Shown here: positions 1 through 8,689 of the stretch, in pieces
How the letters are laid out: each line of letters opens with the position of its first letter
Position numbering within the stretch: the first letter of the stretch is position 1
Source of the DNA: Duganella sp. Root336D2
GTDB taxonomy: Bacteria > Pseudomonadota > Gammaproteobacteria > Burkholderiales > Burkholderiaceae_D
Reading direction: 5' to 3'
NCBI RefSeq assembly: GCF_001425005.1
Contig: NZ_LMDB01000036.1
Span: forward strand, 1 to 64,000
Length of the DNA stretch: 64,000 nt
Notes under the pieces: model-generated
Told to the model about the DNA's origin: nothing
The model's database searches: none
Seen by the model: the letters and a program-made list of their open reading frames with translations, nothing else
Position numbers and translations under genes: made by a program

Positions 1-249
1 AATGCAGGAATTACGGGGCAGCGCCATGCAGCTGTGGAATTGGAAATGGGCACAGCTTAAACTAAGCGGCAAAGTGTCTTGACTGATGGGTCCACTTTAG
101 GCCGCCACCGCACGTTTGAGTAGAGTGGCGTTGTGACAATTAGAGATATTTTGCAATGTGGCAAAATGTTATGCTGTCCGAAAATCCTGGCCTTTACTGT
201 CAAGGGCACGCTAGGGGATCGTCCACTTACCGGCTATTGCGAGATTAAA
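1..249. other. Upstream stretch with no confident gene; possible insertion-sequence edge
   Basis: No complete gene is visible before the ParA gene. Around bases 50-105 there is a short segment (agcggcaaagtgtcttgact and the bases after it) that reads like the non-coding edge of an insertion sequence, but no transposase frame or matching inverted end can be seen. The stretch should hold the promoter of the ParA-SIR2 operon. A GTG at 133 is in frame with the ParA gene, but the translated leader does not look like part of that family. Confidence 0.2.
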
Positions 250-1278
250 ATGGCAAAAGTAATAAGCTTTTTCAATAATAAAGGTGGCGTCGGCAAGACG
301 ACGACTTCGACAAATGTTGCCGCCGGGTTGGCGCAAAAATTCGGAAAGAAGGTGTTGTACATCGATCTTGATCCGCAATGTAACTCCACGCTACTCATAA
401 CTGGCGAAGAAAAAGTAACGGATTGCTATTGGATTAACCCGGGTAAAACCGAAACGATCCTTGACGTGGTAGCACCTCTTCTAGAAGACGAACCCACAAT
501 TGCATTCGACAAAAAAATGGTTAACACCATGCCTAATAGATTCGGGGTGCATATTTTGATGGGGCATCCTCGATTGTCCGCGATCGAAGATCGTCTGGGT
601 GATGCTTGGGTGAAATTGGCTGGCGGCGAGATAGGAGCACTTAGGAAGACAAATTGGTGCCATGCTTTACTTACGGAGCTGCGAGATAGTTACGATTACA
701 TCTTCATTGACTTAGGACCTAGCCTTGGGTCATTAAATAGATCTGCTTTAATTGCGTCTGACTTCTTTGTGACTCCCATGTCCATAGATATCTTCAGCAT
801 TATTGGTCTTCGTAATATATCTGATTGGTTAACTCAATGGATAAGAAGGTACGAGCGCGGTGTGGAGAATCTTATTCAAAATGATCAGGAAAAATTACTT
901 GATAAGTACCCGGTCCGCCGCGATTTGCCGATAAAATCAGGCTGTATCGGTTACACCACTCAGTCGTATGCTACGCGAAAAAATAAGGATGGTGAGAAAC
1001 GCCCGACTCATGCTTTTGAAAATATATTGAATCAATTTGGGGAAGAGTTTGTTTTAAATTTAGGTAATTTCATGGCTGATTCAGCTAAAGACTCCTTAGT
1101 TCTTGGGGAAATACCTAACATGTTTAGTCTTGCGCCGCTCGCGCAAAAGAATTCATCTCCGATTCGGGCTCTCAAAGCTAGTGACGGTATTTTTGGAGCT
1201 CACTACTCTCAAGCAAAAGTTTATTCTGAAATATTTGATTCCGTATCTGCGAATTTGATTTCTAATACGGGGGGCTAA
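250..1278 (+). CDS. ParA-family (Soj/MinD-like) P-loop ATPase
   Basis: A 342-residue cytoplasmic ATPase of the ParA/MRP group. The deviant Walker A motif KGGVGKTTT is at residues 11-19, the A' motif IDLDPQCN near residues 38-45 and Walker B IFIDLGPS near 151-158, so nucleotide binding and hydrolysis look intact. It is longer than minimal ParA proteins and carries an insert and C-terminal part (about residues 190-342) that I do not recognise. The ATG at 250 puts the P-loop at the usual distance from the N-terminus; a GTG at 133 would add 39 atypical residues. No ParB gene or parS-like site follows. Instead the next gene starts two bases after the stop and encodes a SIR2-like protein, so the ATPase probably serves that effector rather than DNA partition. 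Codon use is A+T-rich, unlike the flanking chromosome. Confidence 0.85.
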   Translation: MAKVISFFNNKGGVGKTTTSTNVAAGLAQKFGKKVLYIDLDPQCNSTLLITGEEKVTDCYWINPGKTETILDVVAPLLEDEPTIAFDKKMVNTMPNRFGVHILMGHPRLSAIEDRLGDAWVKLAGGEIGALRKTNWCHALLTELRDSYDYIFIDLGPSLGSLNRSALIASDFFVTPMSIDIFSIIGLRNISDWLTQWIRRYERGVENLIQNDQEKLLDKYPVRRDLPIKSGCIGYTTQSYATRKNKDGEKRPTHAFENILNQFGEEFVLNLGNFMADSAKDSLVLGEIPNMFSLAPLAQKNSSPIRALKASDGIFGAHYSQAKVYSEIFDSVSANLISNTGG

Positions 1279-1280
1279 TT

Positions 1281-2147
1281 ATGATAAATTGGCCAAATTC
1301 GCTGGTTGAGGAAATTGCTTCAAAACGAGCAATTCTCTTTCTAGGGTCCGGTATATCTTCGAGCTCTACTAATGCTGCTGGTATACGTCCGCCATCTTGG
1401 AAAAAGCTACTTGAGGATGCCGTGGCGAAGTTTGTAACCCGGCCTGAGGACATTAAATTTGTAACAGAACTCTTGCAGAAAGAGTTATTTCTAGATGCTG
1501 CGGAAGTCGTGTTTGATGGGGTTCCACAAGCTGATCGCCGAGTATTTTTCCAGGATGTTTTTGCCGTTCCAAGATTTAAGGCATCTGATTACCACGCGGC
1601 AATACAGGGAATTAACGCTAAGATTGTTATTACTACAAATTATGATCAACTATATGAGGAACAATGTGGTGCTCTAGCCGCTGGGCGCGGTTATGCTGTA
1701 AGAAAATATAATGATCGAAATATTTTGAATGATGTACGCTCAAAAGATAATTTGATTGTAAAAGCGCACGGTTGCGTTAATAATACTGATGCGCTTATTT
1801 TAACTAGATCAGATTATTTTAAAATTAAGAAGGAGCATTGGCAGTTTTATAATGTTTTGGACAGCCTTCTTACCGTGAATACCGTAGTGTTCCTAGGTTG
1901 TAGCATGACAGACCCAGATATACAGCTTGTATTGGAAAACACGAATATTGCGGCGTCTTCGGATCATACTCATTACGCTGTTTTACCTAAGGGAAGGCAC
2001 CCAGCGTTGCTCCGTGCCATGGAAAATTCATACAACATCAAAGCACTTGAGTATGATTATGACGCAGCTGGCGGACATAGCGTTCTCTATGATAGCCTTG
2101 TTGATTTAAAGTCAAGGATTGATGACGTTAGGCAAGTGTTGATTTAG
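1281..2147 (+). CDS. Stand-alone SIR2-like (SIR2_2-type) protein, probable NADase effector
   Basis: A 288-residue protein that is essentially one SIR2-like Rossmann domain. Visible motifs are the glycine-rich nucleotide loop GSGISSS (22-28), TTNYD (118-122), the candidate catalytic histidine in KAHG (H163) and GCSMTDPD (206-213). This pattern belongs to the bacterial SIR2_2/defence-type branch, whose members in Thoeris ThsA, DSR and SIR2-Argonaute systems degrade NAD+. It has no zinc-ribbon cysteines of the kind seen in protein deacetylases, no membrane segment and no obvious sensor domain. Sensing would therefore fall to the ParA-like partner, which ends two bases upstream. NADase activity is inferred from the family; the operon pairing and motifs are seen. 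Base composition matches the ParA gene. Confidence 0.82.
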   Translation: MINWPNSLVEEIASKRAILFLGSGISSSSTNAAGIRPPSWKKLLEDAVAKFVTRPEDIKFVTELLQKELFLDAAEVVFDGVPQADRRVFFQDVFAVPRFKASDYHAAIQGINAKIVITTNYDQLYEEQCGALAAGRGYAVRKYNDRNILNDVRSKDNLIVKAHGCVNNTDALILTRSDYFKIKKEHWQFYNVLDSLLTVNTVVFLGCSMTDPDIQLVLENTNIAASSDHTHYAVLPKGRHPALLRAMENSYNIKALEYDYDAAGGHSVLYDSLVDLKSRIDDVRQVLI

Positions 2148-2346
2148 GGTACTTGGCCAGTTCGGCCCCCGTTCGGCGTTCGGCAGCCGCAAGCCCTTGA
2201 CCCGCATCAACTTTCTGACAGGGATGCCACGGCAGCAGGTATACTGTTTCGGGATTAGATCGGCTTTCAAGGGGCTCCGCTGCGGCGGCCAGGAAAGCCG
2301 TTACGTTTCTTCGACTTGGTGCCCATAGATTTGCAGGATCGTCGTT
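2148..2346. other. G+C-rich gap with no recognisable gene
   Basis: Between the SIR2 stop and the tRNA-Asn fragment lies a stretch whose composition matches the chromosome rather than the ParA-SIR2 operon. I see no open frame with family features and no strong terminator. It may be a remnant of older element DNA. Confidence 0.3.
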
Positions 2347-2391
2347 CTGTTAATCCGCAGGTCCCTGGTTCGAGTCCGGGTCGGGGAGCCA
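2347..2391 (+). repeat. tRNA-Asn 3' fragment (candidate attR scar)
   Basis: These 45 bases match the intact tRNA-Asn at 12819-12894 from the base before the GTT anticodon region to the CCA end, with one difference in the T-stem (G here, A at 12881). Upstream bases do not resemble a tRNA 5' half, so no cloverleaf can form. The simplest reading is the 3' copy left by site-specific integration into a tRNA-Asn gene lying to the left of the window. Confidence 0.75.
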
Positions 2392-2520
2392 GAGCACAGA
2401 AAAGCCTTTTATCGACGCTCGGATTCGAGGGTGATCTACAGCTTGTTGCCGGGCAATTGAGTTGCGGCGGCGCTTCGCCCGCCGGCTGGCCTGAAAAAGC
2501 AGTAAAATACCGCGGTACTG

Positions 2521-2549
2521 AAAGCCCAACCATTCGGTTGGGCTTTTTG
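2521..2549 (+). terminator. Rho-independent terminator hairpin
   Basis: An 11-bp stem (AAAGCCCAACC paired with GGTTGGGCTTT, loop ATTC) followed by T residues. It lies just upstream of the small gene at 2569 and would end transcription coming from the element side. Confidence 0.7.
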
Positions 2550-2568
2550 CTTTGCGCGGGAGGATGTC

Positions 2569-2769
2569 ATGGCAAAAAAGAAAGAGGAGCTCGATCCGGA
2601 AACCCTGGAACTGATCCAGTGGTGTATCGAGGTGGAAGGATTCCTGGTCAAAGGCGGCGCCACGGTGGAGCAGGCCCAAGACCATATCGAAGAACAAGTT
2701 GAATGGTTCACCGACCTGTTCTATGACGGACTGACGCCGGAAGAGGCGGCAAAGGAAGCGCTGGCCTGA
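2569..2769 (+). CDS. Small acidic conserved-type protein of unknown function
   Basis: A 66-residue, strongly acidic, probably helical cytoplasmic protein beginning MAKKKEELDPETLELIQ. There is a GGAGG ribosome site eight or nine bases before the ATG. Glu, Asp and aromatic residues are spaced as in an amphipathic two- or three-helix bundle; there is no signal peptide, cysteine motif or membrane segment. A hairpin terminator precedes it and a strong palindromic terminator follows it, so it is probably a single-gene transcript. I do not recognise a family. The good ribosome site, its own terminator and normal codon use support it as a real gene. Confidence 0.7.
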   Translation: MAKKKEELDPETLELIQWCIEVEGFLVKGGATVEQAQDHIEEQVEWFTDLFYDGLTPEEAAKEALA

Positions 2770-2790
2770 ACCGGACAGGCGCTGAAAAAA

Positions 2791-2823
2791 AAAGGCTTTG
2801 CGATCGCTCGCAAAGCCTTTTTG
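2791..2823. terminator. Bidirectional terminator between convergent genes
   Basis: A perfect 13-bp stem (AAAGGCTTTGCGA paired with TCGCAAAGCCTTT, loop TCGC) is flanked by a run of A on the left and T on the right. It can terminate both the small gene at 2569-2769 and the opposite-strand TonB receptor that ends at 2859. Confidence 0.85.
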
Positions 2824-2858
2824 CTTTGTGCCGCCCGTGAGGGCGGCAGCACCTTCAA

Positions 2859-5768
2859 TTAGAAGCGGTAGGTTGCGCTTACGTTGAAGTAACGGCCCTG
2901 ATTGCTGTGCAGCTGCTCGGAGTAGCCGCCCAGCGGGTAGAAGCTGGTGGTGTCGATACCCGAGTTCGGAACGTATGGCGCCTTTTCGTCGAACAGGTTC
3001 TTGATGTTCACCGACAGGGTCAGGTTCTGGATACCGGTGTAGGTGTAGCCCAGGCCGACGGTAGTCCAGCTGTTGATCTGGCATTTCGGGAAGTAGGCTT
3101 CATACAGCGGCACGTTCGGGTCGCGGTTCGGCGCTGCATCGGTCGGCTTCTTGGTACCGTAGTGGCAGAACGGCGCAGCGTACGTGGTATCTGCGTCGTA
3201 CTGGCGCATCAGCGAGATTGGACCGACGTACTGGATCGAAGCGTTGACCGAGTGAACATCAGCGAAGCGCCAGGTGGTCGACAGGTAGCCTTTGAAGCGC
3301 GGCACGCGGGTGTTGTTGCTCAGGTTCCAGTCCCACAGGCCTGGGTCCTTGCCAACCACATTGTGCTCGATGTCGCCTGCATTCTGGGCGATCTTGTACG
3401 AGTGCGTGTAGGTACCGGAGAACTTGGTCAGCAGGTTGCCCCACGAGCCGAGCTTGTTGGTGATGGTCGCGTCGAAGTCGATACCTTTGATATCTTTCGC
3501 GCCCTGGTTCAGCCATGGCTCTTTGACCATCAGCAGCGGGCCGGTACCCGGGATCGGGTTGCCGTTGGCGTCAGTCACAAAGTTAACCGGGTTGGTGTCA
3601 CGTACGATGTTGTCCGGATTGCGATCTTCGTGCTTCAGGGCTTCGGACGCGGAGCCCAGGATCACTTCGCCTTCCTTGCGGATGCGGAAGTAGTCGATGG
3701 TGATGCCGACGTTGGACAGCGGAGCCAGGATCAGGCCCAGGGTGTAAGACTTGGATTTCTCTGGCTTCAGGTCCGGATTGAAACCACCGGTGCCGGCTGC
3801 GGATTTGCCGCAATCGAGTGGGGTTGCATTTGGTTTCGGGGTTTTCTCGTCGACTTCGCAGCGCTTCGGATCAAACAGGTTACGCAGGAAGAACTGCGAA
3901 CCGCCCGGGGTGACCTGGTTCAGCGCAGGAGCGCGGAAGCCACGGCTGTATGCACCGCGTACGGCGAATTGTTCGACCGGGGTCCACTTGATGCCGAACT
4001 GCGGCACGCGGCTGGTTTCCAGTTTCTCGAACTTGTCGATACGGCCGGCAGCGCTCAATTCCAGCGTTTTCAGCACAGGTGCACGGAATTCCGTATAGAA
4101 CGATTTGACGTCGCGCTGGCCGTGCAGCACAGTGTTGGACAGGCCCAGGATGTTGCCGGTTGCCAGCAGTTCATCCGGATTCAGGTCCATCTTCTCCTTG
4201 CGGTATTCGCCGCCGAGCGCCACAGCCATTTTGCCGCCAGGCAGTTCCGGGCCGAATTCGCGGTTGGCGCGCAGGTCGATCTGGGTGAAGGACGAGGAGT
4301 TGTTGGAGGTTACGTCACGGCTCAGGGTTGGGTCGGCCGCCAGTTGCGCCAGGGTGGTGCCGGTGTTCAGCTTGCGCAGGGTTGGCAGGTACAGTTGGCC
4401 CAGGGAGGTGTCCTTGCGGCGGGCTTCGTTCCACAGCAATGCGGATTCGATGTCCCAACCCATGGCCGAACCACGTACGCCGGCCAGGGCGCGCAGGTAG
4501 TCATTGCGGTTGTTGTTACCGGCTGGCAGGTTTTCAAAGCGATAACCCACCGAAGCGCGAGCGTTCGGGAATGGATTGTCCGGATGGCCGATTTCCAGGA
4601 TTGCCTGGAATGGGTCGGTGGTGCCAATCTGGGTGAAGTTGGTGGTCTGGGACTGGCCCAGGACACGCGGACCGCTGGTGCCGGTATAGGTACGCTCGGA
4701 GCGGCTGAAGGCTACCTCAGCGAATGCGGACCAGTTGTCGTTGATGCGGATTTCGCCGCGGCTCATCAGGTTGGTGTCTTTGCCGGCCGACTGTGCTTCC
4801 AGGTATTTCAGCAGGTCGTAGTTACAGAACTTGCGGTTCATGAACACGGAGGTGCTAGGCAGCCCAGTGGCAGGAGTGCCAGTGATCTGCTGGGAAGGAT
4901 CGCAGTTCAGCGTAATATTCAGGCGCTGGTCGCGGTTGGCCTGGGTCACGCCGAAGTTCTTCGAGCCCGGTGCGGATTCGCGATAGAACACTGGAGAAGC
5001 CGAAACAGTGCTGCCGAACTGGGTGGCGTAGCGGTTGTTCAGGGTCTGGTAGGTGTCCCATTCGATGTCGCGTGCTTCGTCGCGGCGGGTGCGGTCGCGG
5101 TGCGCTACGTCCAGGGTGGCGAAGATGTTGTAGCCGTCGGTGGCCAGGTCGCCTTTACCGACGACCAGGTTCATACCCTGGCGGCCGAACTTGCCGTCGT
5201 CATTGACGCCGGCGCGGGCGGAGACTTCCACGCCCTGGTAATTGGTCTTGGTGATGAAGTTGATAACGCCTGCAACGGCGTCGGAGCCGTAAATTGCCGA
5301 TGCGCCTTCCTTCAGGATTTCCACGCGTTCCAGCGCCGAGACCGGGATGCTGTTCAAGTCGTACAGCGACGAGTTACCGTCGTTCGGGTCGGCGTAAGCG
5401 CCGATCACGACGCGGCGGCCATTCAGCAGCACCAAGGTCGAGGTCGAGCTCAGGTTGCGCAGCGAAACAGTCGCCGCGCCGCGCGAGAAGCCGCCGTCGG
5501 TCACGTCGAAGTTGTTGTCGGAGCCCACCGCTGGGATGGTTTTCATCAGTTCCTGGACGGACTGCGCGCCAGTGTTCTTGATGTCTTGCGCGGTCAGGAC
5601 TTGTACAACGTTGGTGCTTTCCTTGGCGGTACGCTTCAGGTTGGAGCCCGTGACGTACACGGTGGTCGGCGCTGGGCTGGCTGCTTGTTGCGCCAGTGCG
5701 TAGTCAGCACCGCCGAATGCCAGCAGTACAGCCAACGCGCCTTGTTTCAGTGCGAGTTGCTTGGTCAA
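2859..5768 (-). CDS. TonB-dependent receptor (969 aa)
   Basis: An outer-membrane receptor with a signal peptide ending near ALAQQA (about residue 27). A plug domain follows (LVLLNGRRV, then YGSDAVAGVINFIT typical of the plug's end), then a long beta-barrel ending in an aromatic residue (...ATYRF). The stretch TTVYVTGSNLKR after the signal peptide could act as the TonB box region. Length fits the large receptors of oligotrophic proteobacteria that import siderophores, vitamin B12, peptides or glycans; the ligand cannot be told from the sequence. No transporter, sigma factor or anti-sigma gene lies alongside, so it appears to stand alone with its own promoter in 5769-6025. Confidence 0.9.
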   Translation of the reverse strand: MTKQLALKQGALAVLLAFGGADYALAQQAASPAPTTVYVTGSNLKRTAKESTNVVQVLTAQDIKNTGAQSVQELMKTIPAVGSDNNFDVTDGGFSRGAATVSLRNLSSTSTLVLLNGRRVVIGAYADPNDGNSSLYDLNSIPVSALERVEILKEGASAIYGSDAVAGVINFITKTNYQGVEVSARAGVNDDGKFGRQGMNLVVGKGDLATDGYNIFATLDVAHRDRTRRDEARDIEWDTYQTLNNRYATQFGSTVSASPVFYRESAPGSKNFGVTQANRDQRLNITLNCDPSQQITGTPATGLPSTSVFMNRKFCNYDLLKYLEAQSAGKDTNLMSRGEIRINDNWSAFAEVAFSRSERTYTGTSGPRVLGQSQTTNFTQIGTTDPFQAILEIGHPDNPFPNARASVGYRFENLPAGNNNRNDYLRALAGVRGSAMGWDIESALLWNEARRKDTSLGQLYLPTLRKLNTGTTLAQLAADPTLSRDVTSNNSSSFTQIDLRANREFGPELPGGKMAVALGGEYRKEKMDLNPDELLATGNILGLSNTVLHGQRDVKSFYTEFRAPVLKTLELSAAGRIDKFEKLETSRVPQFGIKWTPVEQFAVRGAYSRGFRAPALNQVTPGGSQFFLRNLFDPKRCEVDEKTPKPNATPLDCGKSAAGTGGFNPDLKPEKSKSYTLGLILAPLSNVGITIDYFRIRKEGEVILGSASEALKHEDRNPDNIVRDTNPVNFVTDANGNPIPGTGPLLMVKEPWLNQGAKDIKGIDFDATITNKLGSWGNLLTKFSGTYTHSYKIAQNAGDIEHNVVGKDPGLWDWNLSNNTRVPRFKGYLSTTWRFADVHSVNASIQYVGPISLMRQYDADTTYAAPFCHYGTKKPTDAAPNRDPNVPLYEAYFPKCQINSWTTVGLGYTYTGIQNLTLSVNIKNLFDEKAPYVPNSGIDTTSFYPLGGYSEQLHSNQGRYFNVSATYRF

Positions 5769-6025
5769 AACATTTCTCCCTATCGGTTTTACTATTGATT
5801 ACCAGTGGCTTGTTGCTATCACTTATTAGGTTGTGATATGGGCGCCACTATCGCACGAGGGTGTAATCTTTTGATAGGATTTAGTGTCAGATAAGCAATT
5901 ATTTGTGTGGTAATAGTTGTTTTTCGGTCAAAGCGAAAGGTTTAATCGGTAGTTGCTTGCGAATTGTCAGGCCCGCAAACAGTGCCAGGAGGCGACTGTT
6001 GCGGGTTTGCGGACAAGCCGCGCCG
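5769..6025. other. Intergenic region carrying the TonB receptor promoter
   Basis: An A+T-rich stretch of 257 bases between two same-strand genes. It must contain the promoter of the TonB receptor and the end of the peptidase transcript. No clear operator, small gene or U-tract hairpin was found. Confidence 0.4.
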
Positions 6026-8689
6026 TCAGGCGACGTGGTAGACCATGGAAGCACCGCCCACCGGCGTCCCTTGATCGTTGAGCTGGGCCACGTTGATCTG
6101 GTACTGGCTTCCTGGCGCGGAGGCGGCTGGGACGCTGGTCTGGAGCGCCAGCGGATACATCATGGCTGCGTCTTTTTCCATGGTGACCCTGACCACCGAC
6201 TGGCGGATTTCGACATAACGCTTGCCATTGCGTAGCACCACGTCGCCGCCTTCCACAGCCACATTGCCGAGTGTGCGATGCGGCAGGCAGTCGAAGTGCG
6301 AGCCTTTCGCCAGCGTCAAAATGCCGCAACAGCAGGCGAAACGGGTCTTGACGCGGGTGTCTTGCAGGAAGACCAGGCCGCAGTCCTTTTTCATGTCTTC
6401 ATCGCCGTGGGTCTGGCCCGGCACCGGGTCGACCTGGTTGTCGAAATCGATGGCAGGGAAGGCTGAACCATCTTCATCCAGCGATAGCGTGAGCGGCATG
6501 GTTTCTGGCAGGTGGCTGCGGTCGATCACCAGCGTCATGCGCGCTTCACGGTTGTAGCGGCTACCCGCCACGAAGGGGAAGGCTGCGCCGGCGCCGGCCA
6601 GCACGTCGATCACCGACAGGTTGCGCTGCGCGAGGTTGTTGCGGCGCGCGCTGATCGGGTCCCCGGTCAGCGGCGCGGTGGCAAAGGCGTAGTCGTTGTC
6701 GGAGTTGACGACGGCCAGCAGGCAAGGGTGCCATGGGTGGTTGGCCTGCCAGCCATACAGGTCTTCCGTTTGCGCCGCTTCGATGCGGAACTTGGCCATG
6801 ACCGTGCCGCCGGCCGGTACGTTGGCAAAGCTGGTGGTGATCCCGGTGGGGCTGACGTGCATGGCGTCGACCTGGCTCCAGTCGGGCGGATAGACGAACT
6901 GCAGCCCGACGTACGGCGTAATGCGGGTGCTGACCGAAACATTGCGCGCGTCGCGGGCGCCCTTGTTGGTGACGCGCACGTAGATGTAGTTGGCCTGGCC
7001 GCGTTCCACGTTCTTCGATTGCAGCGGGTCGCTGGGTACAAAGACGTTGTCGTCGTTGATGCGCACCACGATGTCGGAGAAGTCCCAGAAATTGCCGCCG
7101 CTGAAAGGCTCGCTGCCGCTGTCGGACGGGGCATCCTTGATCATCACATCCGCTTCATCGAGGGCGCGGAAGACGTTGATGCGGCCGTAGCCCATCTCCT
7201 GGTTCCAGCTGCCGTTCGACTTGCCTGCAGTGTCGGCATACGCCACGGCGCCAACTTTCTGTGCGGTGCGTTCGATGTGGCCGCGCACCTGCATATTGTC
7301 CAGGGTCGGGTAGACGCTGCGGATCAGGGCCGCCAGGCCGGCCACATGCGGCGTGGCGGAGGAGGTGCCGTTGAATACCAGGTCATAGTCGGTGGCGTTG
7401 TACCCCGCCGCGCCCTGCCGGTCGGTGGTCGGGATGTGCACGCCGGGCGATACCACCGAGATCTGCGGGCCGAAGTTGGAGCCCCAGGGTTCGCCGTCCG
7501 GGCTGCCCGGCGTTTTGCGGTTGTCGACTTCGTCCGAGGCGCCGACGGCGATCACCAGCGGATTGGTGGCGGGGTAGGTGATCGGGCCGTTGTAGTTGTG
7601 GGTGGCGACGCACATCACCAGGTCGTTATTGAAGGCGCTCTGGATGGCGGGATCGATGATGGCCGGACTCCAGCCGTTCCAGCCGAAGCTCATGCTGATG
7701 ATGCTGGCGCCATTGGCGGAGGCGTAGTTGATGCCGGCGGCGACTTCGACGTCGGTCCAGGCGTCAAAGGCGACCGGCAGGATCCGCGCATCGCCGGCGA
7801 CGCCGGTGACGCCGGTACCGTTGTTGTAGGTGGCGGCCACGATGCCGGCGCAGGCGGTGCCGTGGTTGCCGGTAGGTGAACCGTCGCCGCTCATGGTGCC
7901 GAGGTTGATGCCGGGGGCGGCGAAGCGCAGGTCGGGGTGGGTCAGGTCGCAGCCTTCATCGAGCACGCAGACCACGGTGGTGGCGGCGCCGGTGGTGATG
8001 TCCCAGCCGGTGGTGCCGGGGCCGCCCGCTTCAATGCGCGTCATGTCCCACTGCTGCGGGAACAGCGTGTCGTTGGGAGCGATCGAGGTCGGCGTCAGCA
8101 GCGGCATGGTCTCGAACTGGAAGTCGGAAATCGGCGCGTTGGGAACCTGGCGCAGGCGTTCGCGCAGCTGGTAGGCGTTGATCTCCTTGATATTGCTGAT
8201 CTGTAGATAATGGTGGCCATTCAGGTAGCGCGATTTTTCCACGACCTCCTGGATCGCCGGTTCGGCCGCGCCTTTAGCGCCCAGTCCTTCCGGCAGCTTG
8301 AAGCCTGCATCGCGCTGGCGCAGCTTGACCAGGGCTACGTGCGGCAGGGGCGCCATCAGGGCGCGGCGGCCGCGCTGGCCGGCCTGGCGGTAAACCGGAC
8401 CGATCCAGTCGATCCCCAGTTGGGCGCCGGCCTCTTCGATCCTGGCGAGGCGCCCGTCATCCAGCGGGCGGCGCGACTGCACGAAGTAGCGGGTCTTGGT
8501 ATGGTTGACGCGTTCACCCGGCACCATGCCTTCATCCGCTTCGTCTTCCAGGAACAGGTCCACGCTGTGCAGGCATTGTTCGACGGCGCCACGCTCTTTC
8601 GGCTGTTTGAGTGCGACGAGAAGGCGGGTGGTATCGAGCGCCAGCGTGGCGCCCGAGGCATGGCTCATTTCTTGCGGAAAATTCTTCAT
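6026..8689 (-). CDS. S8 family (subtilisin-like) serine peptidase
   Basis: An 887-residue protein with the subtilase triad in order: Asp244 in VLDEGCDLTHP, His276 in GNHGTACAG and Ser443 in NGTSSATPH. The first 200 residues form an unassigned N-terminal region that could be an inhibitory prodomain. About 400 residues after the catalytic domain look like beta-sandwich (CARDB/Ig-like) modules, including a cysteine cluster RFACCCG. The start at 8689 is chosen because a ribosome site (GGAGAC) precedes it and the codons further upstream overlap the divergent cupin gene. No signal peptide is apparent, so export, if any, would need another route. It lies divergent to the cupin gene. Substrate unknown. 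Confidence 0.88.
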   Translation of the reverse strand: MKNFPQEMSHASGATLALDTTRLLVALKQPKERGAVEQCLHSVDLFLEDEADEGMVPGERVNHTKTRYFVQSRRPLDDGRLARIEEAGAQLGIDWIGPVYRQAGQRGRRALMAPLPHVALVKLRQRDAGFKLPEGLGAKGAAEPAIQEVVEKSRYLNGHHYLQISNIKEINAYQLRERLRQVPNAPISDFQFETMPLLTPTSIAPNDTLFPQQWDMTRIEAGGPGTTGWDITTGAATTVVCVLDEGCDLTHPDLRFAAPGINLGTMSGDGSPTGNHGTACAGIVAATYNNGTGVTGVAGDARILPVAFDAWTDVEVAAGINYASANGASIISMSFGWNGWSPAIIDPAIQSAFNNDLVMCVATHNYNGPITYPATNPLVIAVGASDEVDNRKTPGSPDGEPWGSNFGPQISVVSPGVHIPTTDRQGAAGYNATDYDLVFNGTSSATPHVAGLAALIRSVYPTLDNMQVRGHIERTAQKVGAVAYADTAGKSNGSWNQEMGYGRINVFRALDEADVMIKDAPSDSGSEPFSGGNFWDFSDIVVRINDDNVFVPSDPLQSKNVERGQANYIYVRVTNKGARDARNVSVSTRITPYVGLQFVYPPDWSQVDAMHVSPTGITTSFANVPAGGTVMAKFRIEAAQTEDLYGWQANHPWHPCLLAVVNSDNDYAFATAPLTGDPISARRNNLAQRNLSVIDVLAGAGAAFPFVAGSRYNREARMTLVIDRSHLPETMPLTLSLDEDGSAFPAIDFDNQVDPVPGQTHGDEDMKKDCGLVFLQDTRVKTRFACCCGILTLAKGSHFDCLPHRTLGNVAVEGGDVVLRNGKRYVEIRQSVVRVTMEKDAAMMYPLALQTSVPAASAPGSQYQINVAQLNDQGTPVGGASMVYHVA

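Larger units (their letters stand above)
1..2391. mobile_element. Right end of a probable integrated element at tRNA-Asn
   Basis: The ParA-SIR2 operon is clearly richer in A and T than the genes to its right. The segment is followed at 2347-2391 by an orphan copy of the 3' part of tRNA-Asn, from the anticodon region through CCA. Tyrosine-recombinase elements that enter tRNA 3' ends leave exactly this: intact tRNA, then element, then a 3' tRNA copy. The left end, intact tRNA and integrase would lie outside the window. A weakness is that composition changes just after the SIR2 stop (near 2150), about 200 bases before the tRNA fragment. That intervening piece is G+C-rich and shows no gene. Confidence 0.45.

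Noticed and set aside
250..1278. Plasmid or chromosome partition locus
   Set aside because: The ATPase is ParA-type, but no ParB gene or parS-like repeats follow; the partner is a SIR2-like protein.
2347..2391. Functional second tRNA-Asn gene
   Set aside because: Only the 3' part is present; the acceptor 5' strand and D-arm are missing. The same applies to 13847-13893.
2907..5798. A 963-codon open frame on the plus strand
   Set aside because: It lies antisense to the TonB receptor and has no family motifs or ribosome site; long antisense frames are common in G+C-rich DNA.
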